Of a stretch of DNA of 64,000 nt, positions 20,392-29,908 are shown piece after piece. This stretch comes from Gammaproteobacteria bacterium. GTDB taxonomy: Bacteria > Pseudomonadota > Gammaproteobacteria > HK1. The position numbers were made by a program, and so were the translations under genes. Location: positions 1 through 64,000 of the forward strand of contig JAJDUQ010000231.1 of assembly GCA_022826505.1 (NCBI GenBank), written 5' to 3'. Position 1 is the first letter of the stretch. Each line of letters opens with the position of its first letter. The notes beneath the pieces are model-generated. The model had not been told where the DNA came from. It searched no databases and saw nothing but the letters and a program-made list of their open reading frames with translations.

Positions 20392-20640
20392 CTACAATCG
20401 CCTCCACGCCGGTGCCGTGCTCGCGGTAGAGGTCCGGATGAGACCCCGACTGGCCGAAGCAATCGACGACCGGCGGCTCGACCCGATGCCCCCGCGCCGA
20501 GCCGGGTCAGCCGGGCTTCGCGGGGTGTCCGTCATTGACGGCGACGATGCGCGCATCGCGGCCCCCGATCCGCGCCAGAGTCGGTTCGCCGATGTCACGA
20601 CGGACATACCGGTGCCGGGATTCGTCTCGACCATCGAGCA
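20392..20640 (-). pseudogene. Remnant of the C-terminus of a transketolase/E1-like gene
   Basis: Read on the minus strand, this stretch is clearly related in DNA sequence to the 3' end of the intact E1-like gene at 22708-25125. Shared runs include ccgtgctcgcggtagaggtc and ctcgacccgatgcccccg. It has frame disruptions and an internal deletion of roughly 100 bp. The part nearest 20640 corresponds to the VVESNPGAG...[10 protein letters not shown] region (here VVETNPGTG...VTSANRLWRG). It is a diverged, truncated paralogue or partial duplication ending exactly where the PIN toxin gene ends. Confidence 0.75.
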
Positions 20641-21036
20641 TCAACGGCTGGGCAGCACTTCGACGTCCCGGCACCGCAGCAACCGCGCGTCCGCCGTCAC
20701 CAGCGTCAGGTCGTGTACCTTGGCGGTGGCGACGATGAACCGATCCGCGGGGTCCTGGTACGCGGCATCAACGGTGCGGCTGGTGAGCGCGACATCCATC
20801 GTGAGCGGAGCCTCTGCGACAGGGGCAATCGACATCGCCTTGCGAACCCAGCGATGGGGGTCGGGGTCGAGCGCCACCCGGCCACGCTCGGCAAGAAGCA
20901 GCGCTTCCCACACGTTGATCGGGGAGAGATGGAACTCATCCTCCCGGGACCGCAGCGCATGCATCGCGGAATCGCCAATCCGGTCCGGATCGAGGAGACT
21001 CCAAAGCCAGATGTGCGTATCGAGCAGAAACCCCAT
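20641..21036 (-). CDS. PIN-domain RNase toxin (VapC family)
   Basis: A 131-residue PIN-domain protein with the acidic residues in place: MGFLLDTHIWLWSL (Asp6), INVWEALLLAERG (Glu near 44) and QDPADRFIVATA (Asp pair near 97). Such toxins cleave tRNA or rRNA when free of antitoxin. Its ATG follows the antitoxin stop codon directly (TAG then ATG), so the two are translationally coupled. This pair is intact, unlike the vapBC locus 300 bp away. Confidence 0.88.
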   Translation of the reverse strand: MGFLLDTHIWLWSLLDPDRIGDSAMHALRSREDEFHLSPINVWEALLLAERGRVALDPDPHRWVRKAMSIAPVAEAPLTMDVALTSRTVDAAYQDPADRFIVATAKVHDLTLVTADARLLRCRDVEVLPSR

Positions 21037-21273
21037 CTACTCGAGGACTTCCCATTCCGAGAGTTCCGCCGCAGGAGCGACGAGATCACCACGGATCTCG
21101 CCGTACCCCTTCATCGCGCCGAACCAATCCCCGGCTGGACTCGACGGCGGCGGCAGGATCTGGGCGACCGGCTTGCCGAAGCGGGTCACCAGGACAGGCT
21201 TGCGCGTCTTTCCCACCCGGTCGAGAACGGCCAGACAGGTCGCCTTGAACTTCGAGATCTGAATCTCTTCCAT
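21037..21273 (-). CDS. Phd/YefM-family antitoxin
   Basis: A 78-residue antitoxin beginning MEEIQISKFKATCLAVLDRVGKTRKPVLVTRFGKPVAQILP, the typical Phd/YefM N-terminal dimerisation and DNA-binding fold. The C-terminal part, rich in Trp, Gly and Glu (DWFGAMKGYGEIRGDLVAPA...SEWEVLE), is the toxin-wrapping tail. The ATG at 21273 is preferred over the track-length upstream start because all conserved sequence begins there. A short inverted repeat (accatggt) sits about 15 bases upstream and may be the operator. Operon with the PIN toxin. Confidence 0.87.
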   Translation of the reverse strand: MEEIQISKFKATCLAVLDRVGKTRKPVLVTRFGKPVAQILPPPSSPAGDWFGAMKGYGEIRGDLVAPAAELSEWEVLE

Positions 21274-21297
21274 AGGACAGAACGTACCATGGTCCAT

Positions 21298-21669
21298 TTG
21301 AGACTTCTCGACACTGCATCATCAGGGGTCATCATCCGCAGAGGGACGGTGACCTCGCTCGGCACACCGCAAACGTTCCGCCCGCCCGTATCGGAATTGG
21401 GCACTCTCGCAAATTCTCACGACTGACCCGGAAATCTTACCGATTCGCGAAGCGAGGACCCGGAGATGGCTGTTTTCGCAAGGCGTACGCGAGTCAGGGC
21501 CCGCAGGCGTACTTGACCCAACGATCAACAACCTTGGGTCGAGCACCCGGGTCGCGTTCAACGCGGCGAATACAAGAGCGCTTGCGCAGCAAGAATCGGG
21601 CTGACGATCCTAGCTTGCCGATGCAAATCTTCCGACGCCAGCGTTGTGGCGACTGGATCGAGGTCTCCT
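21298..21669. other. Intergenic region without recognised gene
   Basis: Lies between the divergent Phd antitoxin and EamA transporter genes. Open frames on the minus strand here (for example at 21322-21561) have no family resemblance. No terminator or RNA gene was recognised. Confidence 0.4.
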
Positions 21670-22596
21670 GTGCAACAACCCAAGACCATGAACCACACGG
21701 AGTGGGGTCTGCTGATGCTGCTGTCCATTCTGTGGGGCGGCGCCTTCTTCTTCGTCAGGGTCGCGGTTGTCGGGCTGCCGCCGCTGACCGTCGTCCTTGC
21801 CCGCGTCGAAATCGCTGCGGCGATCCTCCTCGGTCTGACCCTGTTCCTCGGCCATTCGCTGCCCTGCAGGATGTCCGCGTGGACACCGTTTCTCGTCATG
21901 GGGCTGCTCAACAATGCAGTGCCGTTCAGCTTTCTCAACGCCGGCCAGACCATGGTCAGCGTTGGTCTGGCGTCGATCATCAACGGCATGACACCGTTGT
22001 TCACTGCCTTGGTGATGGCGTCCTTCCGGGAAGAACGACTGACCATGCACAGGGTGGTCGGTGTTCTGCTGGGCGTCGTCGGCGTGGTTCTCATCAGTCG
22101 CCCGGACGCCGCGTGCATGGCGGATGTGCGGCTTCTGGGCATCGGACTCTGCCTCACCGCAACGCTCGGCTACGGATTTGCTGCGCTGTGGGGGCGTCGG
22201 CACCTTGCTGACGTTCCGCCGCTGAAATCCGCAACGTGCCAACTCCTGTCCTCGACCGTCATCATGGCGGTGGTCGTCGCGATCGTCGATCGACCGTGGA
22301 CTTTGCCGATGCCCGGCGAGGAGGTCTGGATGGCGCTGTTCGGAACCGCCATCGCTTACGTGGTGTTCTTCGAGATTCTCACGCGTGCCGGAGCCAGCAA
22401 CGTGATGCTCGTCACCCTGCTGATCCCGGTGACGGCGTTGCTGCTCGGCAACATGTTCCTTGCCGAACCCATCCCCGCGTACGAGCTCGCGGGTGCGGCA
22501 ATAATTGGCATGGGACTGCTGTCCATTGACGGCCGGCTGCCCCGCAGGGCGATGGGTTTCGTCTCCGAGCGATTGGCCGGCCCTGGAAGGAGCTGA
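21670..22596 (+). CDS. EamA/DMT-superfamily transporter (RhaT/YdcZ-like ten-helix)
   Basis: A 308-residue integral membrane protein with ten predicted helices arranged as two EamA repeats. The first begins GLLMLLSILWGGAFFFVRVAV, with the second repeat from about residue 150 (LLGIGLCLTATLGYGFAALWG). EamA proteins export amino acids, purines or other metabolites. The start chosen is the GTG at 21670, six bases after GAGG; the ATG at 21688 and a GTG at 21646 are alternatives. It is monocistronic, convergent with the E1-like gene. Substrate not inferable. Confidence 0.87.
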   Translation: MQQPKTMNHTEWGLLMLLSILWGGAFFFVRVAVVGLPPLTVVLARVEIAAAILLGLTLFLGHSLPCRMSAWTPFLVMGLLNNAVPFSFLNAGQTMVSVGLASIINGMTPLFTALVMASFREERLTMHRVVGVLLGVVGVVLISRPDAACMADVRLLGIGLCLTATLGYGFAALWGRRHLADVPPLKSATCQLLSSTVIMAVVVAIVDRPWTLPMPGEEVWMALFGTAIAYVVFFEILTRAGASNVMLVTLLIPVTALLLGNMFLAEPIPAYELAGAAIIGMGLLSIDGRLPRRAMGFVSERLAGPGRS

Positions 22597-22707
22597 TGTC
22601 GCACACATCACGGGCTGACGGAACGCTGGCTCCTGAACTCGGACTTGAAAGAAATTCCGTCTGCCGACCCCATCGGCAGCCGCGCGCGTGGGATGGAAGT
22701 CGATGCG

Positions 22708-25125
22708 TCAGGAATTGCAGGCCTCCAGAATCGCCTCCACCCCGATCCCGTGCTCGCGGTAGAGGTCCGGCAGAGACCCCGACTGCCCGAACCGGTCGAC
22801 GCCGAGGGGCTCGACCCGATGCCCCCGCACCGAGCCGAGCCATCCGAGCGTGGCGGGGTGCCCGTCGATGACGGTGACGATGCGCGCGTCGCGCGCGAGC
22901 GGCGCGAGCAGCGCCTCCACGTGGGATTCGACGCCCTCGCTCGCGGCGGTCCCGGCCCTCCGCGCCCGCTGCGCTGCACCCCACCCGCGATACAGCCGAT
23001 CCGCCGAGGTCACGGCGAGCAGCCCGGCGCCAGGATTCGACTCGACCACCGCGGCGTGCGCCTCCATCGCCTCCGGCGCGACCGCACCGGTGTAGACGAC
23101 GGCGAGCGACGCCCCCTCGGCCGGAGGCCGCATCCAGTAGCCTCCGGCGAGGATGTCGCGCTCCAGGGCGGCATCGATCTCCCGGTCCGGCTGATCGACC
23201 TTGCGGGTGCTGAGCCGGAGGTAGACCGAACCGCCGGCGCCGTCGGCCAGCAGGTCGCCCGCGCCGGAGCTGCCGTCGGCCTGCACGTACCGGAACGACC
23301 ACCCGAGAATCGCCAGCAGCTCGTCCGCGAAGGCGGGCTCGAACGATGACAGGTGGTCCTTGCCCATGCCGATCAGGGGCGTGGTGGTCGACTGGTGCGC
23401 GCCGCCCTCCGGCGCGAGCGTGATCCCCGACGGGGTCGCCACGAGGATGAAGCGGGCGTCCTGGTAGAGCGCGTAGTTGAGCGCGTCGAGACCGCGCTCG
23501 ATGAACGGGTCGTAGACGGTCCCGATGGGGATGAGGCGCTCGCCGAACAGCGAATGGGACAGCCCCGCCGCGGCGAGCATCAGGAACAGGTTGTGCTCCG
23601 CAATCCCGAGCTCGACGTGCTGGCCCTTCGGCGAGACCGACCAGCGCTGGAACGAGCCGACCTGCTCCTTCGAGAACATGTCCTCCTGTGCCTTGCGGTG
23701 AAAGAGGCGGCGCCGGTTCACCCATCCGCCGAGGTTGGTGGAGACGGTCACGTCGGGAGAGGTGGTGACGATGCGGTCCGCGAGCGGCCCGCCGGCGCGG
23801 GCGATGGTGTCGAGTGCGCGTCCGAACGTTTCCTGCGTCGAGGTCGACGCCACGCGCCGCGGCGCGATCGTCTCCGCCGCCGGCACCGGGATTGCCGCCG
23901 CCCGCGGGCGCCTCGATACCCACTGGTTGAACGGCACCCCGGCGAGGAACCGGCGCACCTCCGCCTCCTCGTCTTTCATCCCCGCAAACGGCTCCCACTC
24001 CTCGCCCGGCGCCACCCCGTGCGAGGCACGCATCGCCTCGACCTCGTCCGCGCTCATCAACCCCGAGTGATTGTCCTTGTGGCCCGCGAAGGGAAGCCCG
24101 TAGCCCTTGATGGTGTAGGCGAGGAAGCAGGTCGGGCGCTCGTCCGTGACGCCTTCGAACGCCTCCAGCACGCTCTCCATGTCGTGCCCGCCGAGATTGG
24201 TCATCAGCGCACCGAGCTCGTCGTCGTCGTACTCCGAGACCAGCGTCCGCACCCCGCGGCGTGCGCCGATGTCCTCGAGCAGGTGCCCACGCCACGCCGC
24301 CCCGCCCTTGACCACCAGCGCCGAGTAGAGCGAGTTCGGGCAGGCGTCGGTCCACTGGCGAAGCGCCTCGCCGCCGGGACGCGCGAACGCCTCGTGCAGC
24401 CTCTTGCCGTACTTGATGGTGACGACGTCCCATCCCATGCTCGTGAACAGGCGGTTGAACCGTCCGAACAGCCGGTCGCTGATCACCGCGTCGAGGCTCT
24501 GGCGGTTGTAGTCGATCACCCACCAGAGATCGCGCACGTCGTGCTTCCAGCCTTCGAGGAGCGCCTCGTAGACGTTGCCCTCGTCGAGCTCCGCGTCGCC
24601 GACGACCGCGACCATCCTCCCGCGCTTCCCCTGCGGCCCGAGCCGCTCGTGCGCATCGAGGTAGTCCTGCACGAGCGCCGCGAACGTGGTCATCGCGACC
24701 CCGAGTCCGACGGAGCCGGTGGAGATGTCCACGTCGTCGGTGTCCTTGGTGCGCGACGGATAGGACTGCACCCCGCCGAACGCGCGGAAGCGCTCGAGCT
24801 TCTCCCGGGTCTGCCGGCCGAGCAGATACTGGATGGCGTGGAACACCGGGCTCGCGTGCGGCTTCACCGCGACCCGGTCCGACGGGCGGAGCACGTCGAG
24901 GTAGAGCGCGGTCATCAGGGTCGCCACCGACGCCGAACTCGCCTGGTGGCCTCCGACCTTCAGGCCGTCGACGTTCGGCCGGACGTGGTTGGCGTGGTGG
25001 ATCATCCACGTCGAGAGCCAGAGGATCCGGCGCTCCAGCGCGCGCAGCATCGTCAGGCGGTCAGGGCCCGCGACGCGCAACGGCGCGTCGAGGTCGATCA
25101 GCGCATGGGCCAGGGGGTGGTTCAT
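22708..25125 (-). CDS. Homodimeric pyruvate/2-oxoacid dehydrogenase E1-like protein (MdeB-like)
   Basis: An 805-residue thiamine-diphosphate enzyme of the transketolase fold, resembling homodimeric E1 (AceE) and the MdeB 2-oxobutyrate dehydrogenase E1. Landmarks: [19 protein letters not shown] near the start; the ThDP motif [22 protein letters not shown]; the second half with [32 protein letters not shown]; and a transketolase C-terminal domain. It is slightly shorter than AceE (about 887). An ATG at 25125 follows GGAG by 8 bases. It is divergent from an Lrp regulator, as mdeB is controlled by the Lrp-type MdeR in Pseudomonas putida. No E2 or E3 gene is nearby. A degraded fragment of a relative lies at 20.4-20.6 kb. 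Confidence 0.88.
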   Translation of the reverse strand: MNHPLAHALIDLDAPLRVAGPDRLTMLRALERRILWLSTWMIHHANHVRPNVDGLKVGGHQASSASVATLMTALYLDVLRPSDRVAVKPHASPVFHAIQYLLGRQTREKLERFRAFGGVQSYPSRTKDTDDVDISTGSVGLGVAMTTFAALVQDYLDAHERLGPQGKRGRMVAVVGDAELDEGNVYEALLEGWKHDVRDLWWVIDYNRQSLDAVISDRLFGRFNRLFTSMGWDVVTIKYGKRLHEAFARPGGEALRQWTDACPNSLYSALVVKGGAAWRGHLLEDIGARRGVRTLVSEYDDDELGALMTNLGGHDMESVLEAFEGVTDERPTCFLAYTIKGYGLPFAGHKDNHSGLMSADEVEAMRASHGVAPGEEWEPFAGMKDEEAEVRRFLAGVPFNQWVSRRPRAAAIPVPAAETIAPRRVASTSTQETFGRALDTIARAGGPLADRIVTTSPDVTVSTNLGGWVNRRRLFHRKAQEDMFSKEQVGSFQRWSVSPKGQHVELGIAEHNLFLMLAAAGLSHSLFGERLIPIGTVYDPFIERGLDALNYALYQDARFILVATPSGITLAPEGGAHQSTTTPLIGMGKDHLSSFEPAFADELLAILGWSFRYVQADGSSGAGDLLADGAGGSVYLRLSTRKVDQPDREIDAALERDILAGGYWMRPPAEGASLAVVYTGAVAPEAMEAHAAVVESNPGAGLLAVTSADRLYRGWGAAQRARRAGTAASEGVESHVEALLAPLARDARIVTVIDGHPATLGWLGSVRGHRVEPLGVDRFGQSGSLPDLYREHGIGVEAILEACNS

Positions 25126-25254
25126 CGGCGCGTGCTCCGGCTCTTTCCTGCAAGTCAGTCTATTCCGGAACATGCGAAATGTGCTTTCAATTCCGCTCGC
25201 AAGAATGGATATTACGCAATAATTTTTCATTATGGTGTCGATGAGAGACAGAAT
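25126..25254. promoter_or_regulatory. AT-rich divergent promoter region (E1 and Lrp regulator)
   Basis: The stretch from about 25185 to 25235 is strongly AT-rich (attacgcaataatttttcat) in contrast to its GC-rich surroundings. Lrp/AsnC proteins bind such imperfect AT-rich repeats, and regulator genes often control a divergent neighbour from this position. The site is inferred from composition and context. Confidence 0.5.
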
Positions 25255-25737
25255 ATGCCCAACGTCTCGTGGGACGCGATCGATCGCAGGATTCTGGAGA
25301 TCATTCAGGAGGAAGCCCGCATCTCGAACGCGGATCTCGCGGGCCGGGTGGGCCTCTCGCCGTCGCCGTGCTGGCGCCGGGTGCGCGCCCTGGAGGACGC
25401 CGAGGTCATCCGCCGCTACGTCACCCTGGTCGATGCCGAGGCCATCGGGCTTCCCATCAACGTCTTTGCGACGGTCGCTCTGGAGAAGCAGGTCGAGGGT
25501 GCGCTGGAGCGGTTCGAACGCGCGGTCGCCGAGCGACCCGAAGTGATGGAGTGCTACCTGATGACCGGCGAGTTCGACTACCTGCTCCGGGTCGTGGTGC
25601 CGAGCCTCGGCGCCTACGAGCGCTTCCTGATGGACCACCTCACCCGCATCGAGGGCATCGCGAGCATCAAGTCGAGCTTCGCGCTCAAGCAGGTGCGCTA
25701 CAAGACGGCGCTGCCGCTCGCGCACATCGAGGGGTAG
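25255..25737 (+). CDS. Lrp/AsnC-family transcriptional regulator
   Basis: A 160-residue regulator. The N-terminal winged HTH is seen as [42 protein letters not shown], including the family hallmark LSxSPCxRRVxxLE. The C-terminal ligand-binding RAM domain includes [20 protein letters not shown]. Such proteins sense amino acids or related acids. It is divergent from the E1-like gene and probably controls it. The ATG at 25255 follows GAGAGA; a long upstream in-frame extension is an antisense shadow of the E1 gene. Confidence 0.93.
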   Translation: MPNVSWDAIDRRILEIIQEEARISNADLAGRVGLSPSPCWRRVRALEDAEVIRRYVTLVDAEAIGLPINVFATVALEKQVEGALERFERAVAERPEVMECYLMTGEFDYLLRVVVPSLGAYERFLMDHLTRIEGIASIKSSFALKQVRYKTALPLAHIEG

Positions 25738-25951
25738 GTCCCAGGGGGCAGGTACCAGGGATTCGGGTACGCATTCCGGACCAGGCCGGTCACGCATCGA
25801 CGTGGCCGCGCTCCCGCGTCGTTTCGCTCCGTCAGGTGGATCGGCTTGGCCGGACCGGGCGATCGGCGTCACCGGAACGTGCGGATTCGGGTACCGACTT
25901 GCGGCCCCGGTGTCCGGCCGTTCAGGTCTTTCGGGGCGCACGCAAGGACGA

Positions 25952-25978
25952 TTCGACGGTGTACGGCACTGGTAGAAT
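25952..25978 (+). promoter_or_regulatory. Weak promoter candidate for thrC
   Basis: TAGAAT at 25973-25978 resembles a sigma-70 -10 element, 32 bases before the thrC start. TTCGAC at 25952 is a poor -35 with a short 15-base spacer. Evidence is motif resemblance only. Confidence 0.3.
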
Positions 25979-26010
25979 CGCACCGCGTCGCTGCCTGGAC
26001 CGAACCTCCG

Positions 26011-27414
26011 ATGCGATACGTCAGCACCCGCGGCCGAGCGCCGATTCTCGACTTCGAGGGCGTACTCCTCGCCGGGCTTGCGTCCGACGGCGGGCTGTAT
26101 GTTCCGCAGCGGTGGCCGTCACTTACCCGCGAGGAGCTGCTCTCGTTTCGCGGTCGCGACTACCCGGACGTCGCCCACGCGATCATTTCTCGGTTCACCG
26201 GCGACACCATCGAGCCGTCGGCATTGCGCTCGATCGTCAGTTCGGCGTACGCCGATTTCGGACACGCCGCGGTGGCGCCGCTTGCGCAACTCGGCTCGAA
26301 CCACTGGCTGCTCGAGCTGTTTCACGGACCGACCCTCGCGTTCAAGGACGTTGCGCTGCAGGTGCTCGGACGGCTCTACGACCACTTTCTGGAACTCCAC
26401 GACACCCGGACGACGATCGTCGGAGCCACGTCCGGGGACACCGGCTCCGCCGCCATCGAGGCGATCAAGGGCCGTGAGCGGGCCTCGATCTTCATTCTTC
26501 ATCCGGCGGGACGCGTTTCCGAGGTCCAGCGCCGGCAGATGACCACGGTGGAGACCGGCAACGTCCACAACATCGCGGTCGACGGAACGTTCGACGACTG
26601 CCAGGCGATGCTCAAGGCGATGTTCAACGACGCCGAATTTCGCGACGAGCTCCGGTTGTCCGGGGTGAACTCCATCAACTGGGCGCGCATCGTTCCCCAG
26701 GTCGTCTACTACGTCACCTCCGCACTCGCGCTGGGCGGACCCGATGTTGCCGTCTCGTTCTCGGTGCCGTCGGGGAATTTCGGTGACGTGTTCGCAGGCT
26801 TCGTCGCGCAGCGGATGGGCCTTCCGGTGGACCGTCTGGTGGTCGCGAGCAACGAGAACGACATCCTCACCCGCGCCCTGACCACCGGCGACCACCGGCT
26901 CACCGACGTCACCCCGACGTTGTCCCCGTCGATGGACATCCAGGTCTCCAGCAATTTCGAGCGGCTGCTGTTCGAGATGCACGACCGCGACGCCGAGTAC
27001 ACTGCGGGACTGATGCGCCAGCTCGCCGAACACCGCGGATTCCGTATCGGGGACGATGCCGCCGCGACCGTCCAGTCACTGTTCCACGCCGGCCGCTGCA
27101 CGGAGACAGAGACGATCGAGACCATCGCGGCGGTGCATCGCGACACCGGCATGGTCATCGATCCGCACACCGCGGTGGGGGTTGCGGTGGCGAAACGGCA
27201 ACGCGGCGCGCGCGAGACCCCGATGATCACCCTCGCCACTGCCCACCCGGCCAAGTTTCCAGACGCGGTCGAACGCGCCATCGGTGCCCGCCCCGCCCTG
27301 CCGGACCGTCTCGCGGATCTCCACGAGCGCGAGGAGCGCTGCACGACGCTGCCGAACGACCTGCCCGCGGTGATGGAGCACATACGCAGCCACGCCCCGG
27401 CGTCGACGGCCTGA
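26011..27414 (+). CDS. thrC: Threonine synthase
   Basis: A 467-residue PLP enzyme that converts O-phosphohomoserine to threonine, the last step of threonine biosynthesis. It begins MRYVSTRGRAPILDFEGVLLAGLASDGGLYVP, typical of the gammaproteobacterial/long ThrC class. The PLP lysine is in HGPTLAFKDVALQ; the phosphate-binding loop is GATSGDTGSAAIEA; FSVPSGNFGDVFAG follows. Length fits the family. The ATG at 26011 has no strong ribosome site, but all upstream in-frame sequence is unrelated. It is not linked to thrA or thrB here. Confidence 0.96.
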   Translation: MRYVSTRGRAPILDFEGVLLAGLASDGGLYVPQRWPSLTREELLSFRGRDYPDVAHAIISRFTGDTIEPSALRSIVSSAYADFGHAAVAPLAQLGSNHWLLELFHGPTLAFKDVALQVLGRLYDHFLELHDTRTTIVGATSGDTGSAAIEAIKGRERASIFILHPAGRVSEVQRRQMTTVETGNVHNIAVDGTFDDCQAMLKAMFNDAEFRDELRLSGVNSINWARIVPQVVYYVTSALALGGPDVAVSFSVPSGNFGDVFAGFVAQRMGLPVDRLVVASNENDILTRALTTGDHRLTDVTPTLSPSMDIQVSSNFERLLFEMHDRDAEYTAGLMRQLAEHRGFRIGDDAAATVQSLFHAGRCTETETIETIAAVHRDTGMVIDPHTAVGVAVAKRQRGARETPMITLATAHPAKFPDAVERAIGARPALPDRLADLHEREERCTTLPNDLPAVMEHIRSHAPASTA

Positions 27415-27544
27415 GCGGGCGCCGAGCCGGGCCCCGACGGTCGAAGACCATCGGTCTGCGCGCGCCGCGGTTCCGGCATTGCGCCGATCCGTCTCGACGG
27501 TATCGGGCAGCGACAGCGGGTTCGCTCCCGTCGAGGTTGCGCGG

Positions 27545-28705
27545 TCAGAAGAGATCGACCGCAATCGGACAATGATCCGAGGGCAGGGCGCGGCGTGGGT
27601 CCGCGTCGGCGTCGGTCCACACCACCTGCCGGAAGGACGCCGCGTCCACCCGTTGCCAGGCCCGCGCGTCGAACACGAAGAAGTCGATCGGGTATCGGTA
27701 GTGGCGGGACGTCCCGCGCCAGCAGGCGGGATCGCGGCCGGCGGACAGCCATCGCAGGTCCAATCCCGGCGGGTCGCCATCGGCGATGGCCATCCACAGG
27801 TGGTCGCGCTTTCCGTAACGGTCGATCTCGCGATTGAAATCGCCCAGTACCACGAACGGAACGCCCTCGCGCCAGCGTGCGTCGATCCACGCCTCGAGAG
27901 GCTCGATTTGCCGGGCGAGGGTTCGGCAGGGCCGGCTGCGGGGACTCCTGAGGCTCTTGCTGAAGCACTTCGACTTCAGGTGGACGTTGAACAGGCGAAG
28001 CCTTCGCCCTTCCCGCGAGACCATGAGGTCCACGCCCCAACGGAGCTGGTACCGAGAGCCGGAGCCGAGTCCCAGCGCCTCGTGGTCGCGCTTCACGACC
28101 TGGTCGAACCTTCCCTTGCGCACCGCGAATCCGTTGTAGATGTCGTTGTAGCGCGAGTCGTGACGCCCCGAGAAATGGAGGTCGTAGTCGCGCGGCGAGA
28201 ACACGCGGGCGGCGGCGCGCGGCCCGTTGACTTCCTGAAGGGCGACGACGTCCGCATCGATGGCACGGGCGTAGCGGGCAAGGGTCCGGTAGTCCTCGTC
28301 GCTTCGAGTGACCGCCCCCCGCCACAGGGCACCGCCCGTGCGCCAGTGCAGCCGGTTGAGGTTCCAGGTGGCGATTCGGATCCATTCGGCGGGAGCGGGC
28401 GGCGTGCCGGCCTGCGACCGTTTCACAGCATCGGCGGACATCGGTGCATGACCGGAATCCGACTGGCCGATCGAGATCCCGCCGCCCCCGCTCCCGTCCT
28501 CCCGCAAGTCGTTCGTGCAGCCGGCTCGGCTGGCGCCGGCGCGGTGGCAATGGCAGGTGCCGCTCGCGCGGTGGTTGTGGCAGCCGTCCCCCGCCAGGCC
28601 TCCGGGATGGGCCGGAGCGCTCGCATGGACGAACACAAGCGCCACACAGAGGCACGCCACGAACAGACGCGCGAAGTGCCACTTCGGTCGACCGGTCCGG
28701 CTCAT
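27545..28705 (-). CDS. Secreted endonuclease/exonuclease/phosphatase-family protein with His/Cys-rich N-terminus
   Basis: A 386-residue protein. Residues 8-30 form a signal peptide (ARLFVACLCVALVFVHASAPAH). A short His/Cys segment follows (DGCHNHRASGTCHCHR), resembling a YHYH-type motif that may bind metal. From about residue 105 comes the EEP (DNase I-like) fold: IRIATWNLN, VVALQEVNGP, FNVHLKSKC, FVVLGDFNRE and the terminal SDHCPIAVDL with the catalytic Asp-His. It is probably an extracellular or periplasmic nuclease or phosphodiesterase. The ATG at 28705 starts the signal peptide; upstream frame is noise. Convergent with thrC. Confidence 0.83.
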   Translation of the reverse strand: MSRTGRPKWHFARLFVACLCVALVFVHASAPAHPGGLAGDGCHNHRASGTCHCHRAGASRAGCTNDLREDGSGGGGISIGQSDSGHAPMSADAVKRSQAGTPPAPAEWIRIATWNLNRLHWRTGGALWRGAVTRSDEDYRTLARYARAIDADVVALQEVNGPRAAARVFSPRDYDLHFSGRHDSRYNDIYNGFAVRKGRFDQVVKRDHEALGLGSGSRYQLRWGVDLMVSREGRRLRLFNVHLKSKCFSKSLRSPRSRPCRTLARQIEPLEAWIDARWREGVPFVVLGDFNREIDRYGKRDHLWMAIADGDPPGLDLRWLSAGRDPACWRGTSRHYRYPIDFFVFDARAWQRVDAASFRQVVWTDADADPRRALPSDHCPIAVDLF

Positions 28706-28937
28706 GATCTTGCTCGAATTGCCGCCTCCGTCGGCGGGCGCTCGACTGCGGCTCGTCCCCGGTGGCGAATCACGTGACGTCGGCTCGGTTGCCGGCACGC
28801 ACCCCGCCGCCCGCAGTGCAGAGATCCCACCGCACGACATGCGTCCGATCCGAGCCGGGATCCATCCCGCAAACTTCACCGAACCACGGCCCGGGACGTG
28901 GACGGGCACGATTCGCGGGCCGAGTCGACGACCGGCC

Positions 28938-29327
28938 TCAGCCCTTCGCGGCCCAGGCCTCGACCTCGATGAGCATGTCGGGATTCGCCAGGCCGTCGAT
29001 GATGAGCAGCGTGGAGGCCGGCACGACGTCGGTGCCCAGCATCTTGGTGCGTGCGGCTCGATATTCCTCGATCAACCGCGAATCGATGAGGTACACAACC
29101 AGCTTGACCAAGTCCTCCTTGCGCATCCGGTTCGCACGAAGGCACGCGAGGATGTTGCGAAACACCTGCTCGGCCTGCCGGCGCATGCCGGTCTGGAGCT
29201 TGCCGCTCGCGTTGACACCGACCTGGCCGGACAGGATGAGCCAGGTGGCGTTGGGCGGCACCTTCACCGTATGCGAGTAGGCGCCGAGCGGCGGATGGAC
29301 TTGCTTGGGATTGCTGTACTCGTTCAT
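28938..29327 (-). CDS. RidA (YjgF/YER057c/UK114) family protein
   Basis: A 129-residue protein of the RidA family, trimeric enamine/imine deaminases that detoxify 2-aminoacrylate-type intermediates. Matching features are PPLGAYSHTVKVP near the start, ILSGQVGVNASGKL, QAEQVFRNILACL and the C-terminal IEVEAWAAKG. The substrate-binding Arg usually found near residue 105 is not where I expect it (VPASTLLIIDGL), so it may be one of the non-deaminase Rid subfamilies. GGAGGAAAC precedes the ATG at 29327. Confidence 0.87.
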   Translation of the reverse strand: MNEYSNPKQVHPPLGAYSHTVKVPPNATWLILSGQVGVNASGKLQTGMRRQAEQVFRNILACLRANRMRKEDLVKLVVYLIDSRLIEEYRAARTKMLGTDVVPASTLLIIDGLANPDMLIEVEAWAAKG

Positions 29328-29416
29328 CACGTTTCCTCCGTCATTGCGGCCCTCTGCCGCGAGGCGGTCCCGGGTCTCCCGGGCTGTTCGCGCGCGAATC
29401 CGGTATTTCAGGCTTC

Positions 29417-29908
29417 TCAGGCTTCTCCGGCCTGTTCGAGAATGGTGCGGATGATCTCCCTGGACAGCCTGAAGTCACTTCGCTCCAGTCGCGCGAAGAA
29501 CGATCGGATGCTGCTCGCGAGCCCGGCGTGCCCGGCCGCGAGCAGTACACCGGCCACGCCGGTCACGGCGAGCCCATGCGCTCGGACATGAGACCTGCCG
29601 AGTGGATCGTCCATCAGCACGAGACATGCCCCCGGGTGGTTCCGTGCGAGAGCCAGCGTACTGGATTCGCCGGCGCCAAGGTCCGCGTACTCCACGTCGT
29701 CGGGGTTGGGCACGATGACAATCCATCCATTGCAGATTGCGGCTTCGAGCTCCCGCGCACCCGGCAGATCCCCGCCGGCAAGCACTTCATCGCGAACCGC
29801 CGCCGTCACGGTGACCTTGGGGAACAGCTTCCGAAGCAGACCGAACGCTCCGGCGGAGGCGAGTCCGATCAGCGGGCTCGCGTCCGCGGCGACGAGCCGT
29901 TCCGCCAT
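29417..29908 (-). CDS. DUF3368 PIN-like toxin
   Basis: A 163-residue PIN-fold protein of the DUF3368 type. It starts VAADASPLIGLASAG (first Asp), has VRDEVLAGG, AGESSTLALARNHP (Glu) and CLVLMDDPLGRSHV (Asp pair). DUF3368 proteins pair with UPF0175 antitoxins and are predicted RNases. The gene overlaps the end of the antitoxin gene by 40 bases, so translation is coupled. GGAGGC lies 9 bases before the ATG. Confidence 0.82.
   Translation of the reverse strand: MAERLVAADASPLIGLASAGAFGLLRKLFPKVTVTAAVRDEVLAGGDLPGARELEAAICNGWIVIVPNPDDVEYADLGAGESSTLALARNHPGACLVLMDDPLGRSHVRAHGLAVTGVAGVLLAAGHAGLASSIRSFFARLERSDFRLSREIIRTILEQAGEA

Noticed and set aside
22412-25009. 865-residue minus-strand frame in another register over the E1-like gene
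   Set aside because: Low-complexity Arg/Gly/Ala translation; the true frame on the same strand carries all E1 motifs.
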